In this document: positions 24,152 to 28,543 of the stretch, one piece after another | Position numbering within the stretch: position 1 is the stretch's first letter | Layout: every line of letters begins with the position of its first letter | NCBI GenBank assembly: GCA_017860555.1 | Contig: JAGDMJ010000002.1 | Coordinates: forward strand, 1 to 28,543 | Length of the DNA stretch: 28,543 bases | Reading direction: 5' to 3' | DNA from: Bacteroidota bacterium | GTDB lineage: Bacteria > Bacteroidota > Ignavibacteria > UBA10030 > UBA6906 | Notes under the pieces: model-generated | Seen by the model: only the letters and a program-made list of their open reading frames with translations | Databases searched by the model: none | What the model was told of the DNA's origin: nothing | Translations under genes and position numbers: made by a program

Positions 24152-26005
24152 CTAGCAGCAACCAAACGTCGGCGGTGTGAAGTCGTTCGCTGACGATGAC
24201 ACCACCTGCCCGTGCACCAGGTACTCCCCTTTGACGAGTACCCTGTACCACCGGCGGCATGCCTCCACGAGAACCACCACCGCGCAAATCATCATGACCA
24301 CCGTCAGCAACGTGTTCACGAGTCCCTGGACCTGCGTCCCCGGCCGTGACATCAGCGGCAGATAGGTGTCGGTGATATTGAGCCAGCTCGCCACCAGGGT
24401 CGTCACCGCGACGAAAATCATCGGGACGAGTGTCACCCAGGCATAGCGCTCCTTGCCCGAGTTGATGATGGCACTGGTGGCAACGGCAAGCGCCACGGCG
24501 GAAAGCAATTGGTTGGCGGTGCCAAACATCGGCCAGATGGTGCTGATATTTCCTGTCCAGAGGAAATATCCCCACGAGAACACGACGAGCGTCGTCGCAA
24601 TGATGTTCCCCGGCAACCAGTCCGTCCTGGCGAACCGCTTCCAGACCCTCCCGCCGAATTCCTGCACCATGAAGCGCGCAACGCGCGTCCCCGCGTCGAT
24701 CGTGGTCAGGATGAAGAGCGCCTCGAACATGATGGCAAAATGGTACCAGATCGACATGAACGACTGGAGTCCCGGAAGGCCGGCGAAGATCTGGGCGAAC
24801 CCCACAGCCAGGGAAACCGCGCCTCCGGGGCGGCCGGCGACAGTCTCACCGACTTCTCGCGAAAGCTCTGTCAGATTGACGGTCGGCATTCCAAGCGCCG
24901 CAAACTTCTCCGGCGAGAGGTTGATCGCGTAGTAATCACCCGGATGCAGGGAGCAGGCCGCGATGAGTGCGATGACCCCTACCAGCCCTTCCATCAACAT
25001 CGCACCATAGCCAATGAACCGGGCATCCGACTCTTTGTTCAGCATCTTGGGGGTCGTGCCGGAGGCAACAAGAGCATGGAATCCCGAGATCGCCCCGCAC
25101 GCGATCGTCACGAAGAGGAACGGGAAGAGTTTCCCGGAAAAAATGGGCCCCCCACCCCCGACGAACTCCGTGATCGCCGGCATCTTCAAATCCGGGTGCA
25201 CCACGACCACGCCGATGACCAGCAGCGCGATGGTGCCGATCTTCATGTAGGAACTCAGGTAGTCGCGGGGCACGAGCAGCAGCCAGACGGGGAGAACCGA
25301 GGCCACGAACCCGTAAATGGCCATCGCGATCACGATCCCTTCGGTTGAGAGGGTGAAATATGGACCGAGGAACGAATCGGGGATGTAATGGCCGAAGACC
25401 ACAGCGGCAACAACGGCAATGACGCCGATGGCACTCGCCTCGGCGATCTTCCCGGGTCGTATCCGGTACATCCAGAGTCCCACGAACAGCGCGATGGGAA
25501 TCGTCATCGCGATGGTGAAAGTCCCCCACGAGCTTTCCCGCAGGGCATTGACCACGGCGAGGCCGAGCCCCGCGAGGGCGATCACGAGGATGATCAGAAT
25601 GGCGATGGAGCCGATGGTCCCTGCCAGCGGGCTGATCTCGTTGCGCGCTATCTCCGCCAGCGACCGACCGTTGCGGCGGACCGATGCGACGAGCGTCGTG
25701 AAATCATGCACCGCACCCGCAATCACGACTCCGATGAGAAGCCAGAGGAATCCCGGGAGGAAACCGAACTGTGCGGCAAGTACCGGGCCGATCAGCGGCC
25801 CCGCGCCGGCGATGGCCGCGAAATGATGGCCGAATAGCACCCACTTGTTGGTCGGGTCATAATTCTGACCGTCCTTCATGGTGTGTGCGGGCGTGATTCG
25901 CTTGTCGTCAAGGGCTACCACTTTGGCCGCGATGAAAGCGCTGTAATAGCGGTACGCGATAGCCATCACACAGAGAGTAATGATGATCAGAGGGAGAGCG
26001 TTCAT
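24152..26005 (-). CDS. cstA: Carbon starvation protein CstA (peptide/pyruvate transporter)
   Basis: This 617-residue inner-membrane transporter has about 16 hydrophobic helices. The CstA domain covers most of the chain: KDGQNYDPTNKWVLFGHHFAAIAGAGPLIGPVLAAQFG near residues 45-80 and GAVHDFTTLVASVRRNG. A C-terminal CstA_5TM-like part starts near residue 380. The E. coli relative (701 residues, YjiY/BtsT family) is induced by carbon starvation and imports peptides or pyruvate; this one is a shorter class. AAAGG lies six bases before the ATG. The 183-bp region upstream of it contains a dyad and potential alternative RNA structures. It appears to be a separate unit from carB. Confidence 0.95.
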   Translation of the reverse strand: MNALPLIIITLCVMAIAYRYYSAFIAAKVVALDDKRITPAHTMKDGQNYDPTNKWVLFGHHFAAIAGAGPLIGPVLAAQFGFLPGFLWLLIGVVIAGAVHDFTTLVASVRRNGRSLAEIARNEISPLAGTIGSIAILIILVIALAGLGLAVVNALRESSWGTFTIAMTIPIALFVGLWMYRIRPGKIAEASAIGVIAVVAAVVFGHYIPDSFLGPYFTLSTEGIVIAMAIYGFVASVLPVWLLLVPRDYLSSYMKIGTIALLVIGVVVVHPDLKMPAITEFVGGGGPIFSGKLFPFLFVTIACGAISGFHALVASGTTPKMLNKESDARFIGYGAMLMEGLVGVIALIAACSLHPGDYYAINLSPEKFAALGMPTVNLTELSREVGETVAGRPGGAVSLAVGFAQIFAGLPGLQSFMSIWYHFAIMFEALFILTTIDAGTRVARFMVQEFGGRVWKRFARTDWLPGNIIATTLVVFSWGYFLWTGNISTIWPMFGTANQLLSAVALAVATSAIINSGKERYAWVTLVPMIFVAVTTLVASWLNITDTYLPLMSRPGTQVQGLVNTLLTVVMMICAVVVLVEACRRWYRVLVKGEYLVHGQVVSSSANDFTPPTFGCC

Positions 26006-26188
26006 GGGAGCCTTTCATTGGTGGTGCACTGGCACAGCATGCAATTTTCTTCTTGCGAGCCCTGCCGGTTCGGTCGAGACCGAGCGTGAAGTCTGAGGCT
26101 CGGGCCCCGGCGGACTCTCCGGGAGCCGGAAGGGCTCTTTCGGTGAGTCCATGGGACCTGTTGACCGTCAGGGGTCAACAGAAATCGA
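26006..26188 (-). promoter_or_regulatory. Structured leader region upstream of cstA
   Basis: Reading the minus strand, GGACTC (26145-26150) can pair with GAGTCC (26112-26117) around an inner stem GAGCC/GGCTC (arms 26133-26137 and 26123-26127). A competing long-range pairing joins 26126-26137 with 26057-26068 (10 bp around a 2x2 internal loop). CGGT/ACCG and CGAGC/GCTCG hairpins follow. GAGCCT at 26096-26101 can pair with the AGGCTC that overlaps the cstA ribosome site (26008-26013). I do not recognise a known riboswitch class. The pairings are read by eye. Confidence 0.4.
26158..26181. repeat. Perfect 9-bp dyad CTGTTGACC-N6-GGTCAACAG
   Basis: Inverted arms 26158-26166 and 26173-26181 with a 6-base spacer lie just after the yraN stop and at the far end of the cstA leader. 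It could be the hairpin ending the yraN message, but has no U-run. Alternatively it is a protein-binding dyad; the TTGACC/GGTCAA core is also at the dipeptidase promoter (18412-18430). Confidence 0.5.
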
Positions 26189-26587
26189 TCAACCGGCAAT
26201 GATGTCGAAAGCAGCCTTGAAATAGTCGATCTTCGGACCGGGCCCATCAAACCGGATCGCGACCACATCGAACCTGACCTCCTGTTCGTCGATCCCGTAC
26301 CGGTAAAGGTATGCTTTGGCCAGGTAGCGGACCTGCTCCTGCTTTCTCCGCGTCAGCGCATATTCCGGATCGCCGCAGCGGTCACTGGTCCGGGTCTTCA
26401 CCTCGCAGAAGACCAGAACATCGCCGTCGCGTGCGACAATGTCGATTTCCCCGATGCGCCCATACTTGAACTTTTTCTCAACGATCGTATAGCCGAGACG
26501 TTCAAGGAAATCCGCGGCTATCTCTTCTCCGAGGTCCCCCTTTTGCTTGTTGCCGCTTCCTCTCCCCTGTGGCTGAGCGAGTCGCAT
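26189..26587 (-). CDS. yraN: UPF0102 protein YraN (putative Holliday-junction-resolvase-like endonuclease)
   Basis: This is a 132-residue protein of the YraN family, whose fold resembles restriction endonuclease-like (Hjc) nucleases. The nuclease-like pattern is visible: Glu21/Glu22 in GDLGEEIAADFLERLGY, Asp49 in GEIDIVARDGD and Glu62-Val-Lys64 in CEVKTRTS. The cellular role is not established. A strong AAGGAGG lies four to five bases before the ATG at 26587. The start overlaps the rnhB coding region by 70 bp in another frame, so it is coupled to rnhB. The rnhB-yraN pairing is common in bacteria. Confidence 0.95.
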   Translation of the reverse strand: MRLAQPQGRGSGNKQKGDLGEEIAADFLERLGYTIVEKKFKYGRIGEIDIVARDGDVLVFCEVKTRTSDRCGDPEYALTRRKQEQVRYLAKAYLYRYGIDEQEVRFDVVAIRFDGPGPKIDYFKAAFDIIAG

Positions 26588-27243
26588 AGATCCTCCTTTT
26601 CAGTCACATGTCCTGTATCCGCACAGGTCTTCAGATGAAACGAGCGGCGGTGGATGGCACAAAAGCCCAGGCGCGCGATCGCGTCACGATGCGCTTGCGT
26701 CGCGTATCCTTTGTGGATGGCAAATCCGTAGCCCGGAAACTGCGCATCATAGCCGCACATGATCCGGTCCCGGGTCACCTTGGCGATGATCGATGCTGCC
26801 GCGATCGAGAAGCAGAGCCCGTCCCCCCCGATCACAGCGGTGAAAGGCACGCCTCCCCCCGGGAAGATGTGGCCATCGATAAGCAGATGGTCTGGTTGCA
26901 CGGAGAGGTTTGTCACCGCCGCATGCATCGCGCGGAACGTTGCGTTCAGAATGTTGATTTCGTCGATCTCCTCGTGTGAGATGATTCCCACGCCTACGGA
27001 GAGCGCCGATTGCATGATACGACCATAGAGTTCCTCACGAAATGCCGGGGTCAATTTCTTTGAATCGTCCACCCCAGGGAGATAGACGCCGGAAGGGAAC
27101 ACCACGGCAGCCGCAACGACCGGCCCGGCCAGAGGACCGCGTCCCGCCTCATCAACACCCGCAATGTGCCGGACGTGACCGATCCGCAGGGAATGCTCCA
27201 ACCGCAGCAGGCAACTCTGCCGTTCTGCTTCCTCAGAAGTCAT
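26518..27243 (-). CDS. rnhB: Ribonuclease HII
   Basis: RNase HII cuts RNA-DNA junctions and starts removal of misincorporated ribonucleotides from DNA. The 241-residue protein shows the GVDEAGRGPLAGPVVAAAVV motif (Asp31, Glu32), LLIDGH (Asp123) and GGDG (Asp141), followed by SIAAASIIAKVTRDR and the substrate-binding GYATQAH segment (Tyr180). The core ends near HLKTC, and a polar, non-conserved tail of about 30 residues overlaps yraN. The start (ATG 27243) overlaps the stop of the Omp85 gene by 11 bp, indicating an Omp85-rnhB-yraN operon. The catalytic set is complete. Confidence 0.97.
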   Translation of the reverse strand: MTSEEAERQSCLLRLEHSLRIGHVRHIAGVDEAGRGPLAGPVVAAAVVFPSGVYLPGVDDSKKLTPAFREELYGRIMQSALSVGVGIISHEEIDEINILNATFRAMHAAVTNLSVQPDHLLIDGHIFPGGGVPFTAVIGGDGLCFSIAAASIIAKVTRDRIMCGYDAQFPGYGFAIHKGYATQAHRDAIARLGFCAIHRRSFHLKTCADTGHVTEKEDLCDSLSHRGEEAATSKRGTSEKR

Positions 27244-28543
27244 TGATTAACCCGATATGGATCTTGCCCATACTGAACGAATCGCCTTGCCCGAGCGCGA
27301 AGCTCACGCTGATGTTCCCCAGCGGGGTGTCGGTCCTCAATCCGAGGCCGTAGCCATACTTGAATCCATCTGCCGCCGGGGTGCCTTGCTCCGGATCGGC
27401 CGGGCGGAAATAATACCCGCTGTCCAGAAATCCGAAAAGGAACGAGCGCCGACCGAGGAGGAACCGATACTCGGCATTCGTCCACGCGACACGCGAGCCC
27501 AAAAACTGGTTTTCGCGGTACCCCCGCAATGTTCTAGCGCCGCCGAACCTGAACATGTCGCTTTCCTGTATATCGTTCCCGCGGACTTCGTAGCCGTGCA
27601 GTCCAAAGGCAACCACCTGTCGTGCAAATACCGGGATGAAGAAATCCAGGTCCACCAGGAGCTTCTGGACGGGTGATTTGCCTGAATTCTGGATGGTGTG
27701 CGAGGCCTCTTGAGCGAGCGTCTTGTTCCCGTAGCTGTATTCGATCCTGTAACGGGCCCCGGATGTGGGGCTGTACAGGTCATTTCGCGTATCGTACAGG
27801 ATATTTGCGCCCAGCGCCAGGGTCGAACTCTGCCGGCTGCTGCTCACATGTGATGAATCAATGGAGGGGATCACATCCTCCGAGCGAACCAGGAGGCCCA
27901 CGGACAATTCTTCGGACAGCATGAGGTCGGCTGCGCCGTCGATCGTGCGCTGGACATAGCTGCTGTCCTGCTGACGTTGGAGAAAGCCCCCACCCACGTT
28001 CACCGGAGCTCCGAAGATCCATGGTTCGATGTAACGGAATCCCAGCTCTTGCGAATATCTGTCCTCCCGCTGCCATCGGACGTTCAGCTTCCGCCCTGAT
28101 CCAAAGAGATTCCTCATCCCGACGGAGACCAGCCCGGTGAAATACCCCGACTGAGACGGAGCCTCGCCCGGGACGTATCCCACAACACCGTCGAATGTGT
28201 TGGTATTCCCTTCCTGCACCGTGATGAGCAGTCCTCCCGTCGTGTCCCGCATGTAGAGCTGAGGCTCGGCAACGGAAGCGAAAATGTTCAGCCGATTGAG
28301 GCGAGTCCTGATCGCGTTCACTTTCTCGGGATTGTACATCTCGCCGGGATTCAGACGCGTCTCGCGCACGACCACGGATGCTTTCGTCTCGCGGTTGCCC
28401 GCCACCCGGATCTCCTCGATCTTCACCCGCTGCCCTTCATCGATCTTGAGAAGCAGCAGGAGAGAATCGGCCTGCTCACCGCCGCGGCTCTCCAGGGTCT
28501 GCACTTCGCATCGCGCAAGGGGGAAACCCAGTTTTTCATATCG
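27233..28543 (-). CDS. Omp85-family outer-membrane protein (BamA/TamA-like), 5' end cut by window edge
   Basis: The frame stays open to the window end, leaving 436 C-terminal residues. The first visible part contains a POTRA domain (IEEIRVAGNRETKASVVVRE, then LNPGEMYN), the last before the barrel, preceded by the end of another. From about residue 130 the sequence is barrel-like. A conserved MFRFGGARTLRGYRENQFLG segment carries the (V/I)RG(Y/F) motif on loop 6 that defines Omp85 proteins, and the last strand ends with Phe. These proteins insert beta-barrels or translocate lipids/proteins at the outer membrane. The presence of few POTRA domains in view and the weak BamA match suggest a TamA-like or barrel-assembly relative. 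The stop overlaps the rnhB start. Confidence 0.9.
   Translation of the reverse strand, partial: RYEKLGFPLARCEVQTLESRGGEQADSLLLLLKIDEGQRVKIEEIRVAGNRETKASVVVRETRLNPGEMYNPEKVNAIRTRLNRLNIFASVAEPQLYMRDTTGGLLITVQEGNTNTFDGVVGYVPGEAPSQSGYFTGLVSVGMRNLFGSGRKLNVRWQREDRYSQELGFRYIEPWIFGAPVNVGGGFLQRQQDSSYVQRTIDGAADLMLSEELSVGLLVRSEDVIPSIDSSHVSSSRQSSTLALGANILYDTRNDLYSPTSGARYRIEYSYGNKTLAQEASHTIQNSGKSPVQKLLVDLDFFIPVFARQVVAFGLHGYEVRGNDIQESDMFRFGGARTLRGYRENQFLGSRVAWTNAEYRFLLGRRSFLFGFLDSGYYFRPADPEQGTPAADGFKYGYGLGLRTDTPLGNISVSFALGQGDSFSMGKIHIGLINDF

Noticed and set aside
1..28543. CRISPR arrays, insertion sequences, prophage or defence islands
   Set aside because: No regularly spaced repeats, transposase, integrase or toxin-antitoxin frames were found on either strand; the window is ordinary core genome apart from the items reported.

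Overview
The window looks like chromosomal core sequence from a GC-rich (roughly 57% by eye) Gram-negative bacterium of the FCB group, most plausibly an Ignavibacteriota/Bacteroidota relative. The evidence is a DUF3078 outer-membrane protein (a Bacteroidota-type family), an Omp85 barrel gene, an Mla-type lipid transport set and a small DUF5989 membrane protein. Many genes have good Shine-Dalgarno sites (AGGAGG, AAGGAG), and several upstream regions show TTGACA/TATATT-like promoters. That is unlike typical Bacteroidia and closer to Ignavibacteria/Chlorobi. The placement is an inference; no rRNA gene is present to settle it.

Left part (1-5014, minus strand): a tetrapyrrole operon ccsA/hemX-hemA-hemC-hemD (hemD cut by the window edge) makes early haem precursors from glutamyl-tRNA. 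Upstream of it is a separate gene for a protein with a predicted GvpL/GvpF-like domain, ended by a clear intrinsic terminator. A 348-bp spacer with a degenerate repeat and a good promoter leads to a plus-strand ECF sigma factor and its soluble zinc-finger anti-sigma factor (5264-6165).

Middle (6405-13638): a minus-strand run encodes an APC amino-acid permease, a DUF3078 outer-membrane protein, the MscL mechanosensitive channel and an M48 lipoprotein metalloprotease, that is, envelope and osmotic-stress functions. A secreted M28 zinc peptidase (plus) has its own strong promoter. A glycerophosphodiester phosphodiesterase with an unusual N-terminal extension (minus) is divergent from the mlaE-mlaF-mlaD operon (13778-16222), so lipid turnover and lipid trafficking genes share one promoter region.

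Right part (16299-28543): a Yip1-like membrane protein and an M20 dipeptidase (minus), an alpha/beta hydrolase and an SDR epimerase (plus, translationally coupled), then a long minus-strand stretch: Omp85 barrel (cut by the edge), rnhB, yraN, cstA, carB and a 55-aa DUF5989 protein. Peptide and amino-acid use recurs (M28, M20, APC permease, CstA).

No tRNA, rRNA, CRISPR array, insertion sequence or phage gene was seen. The most interesting items are the orphan GvpL/F-like protein, a decayed outer-membrane-protein fragment at 18518-18721, a foldable leader with mutually exclusive pairings upstream of cstA, and a TTGACC/GGTCAA dyad found both at the dipeptidase promoter and upstream of cstA.
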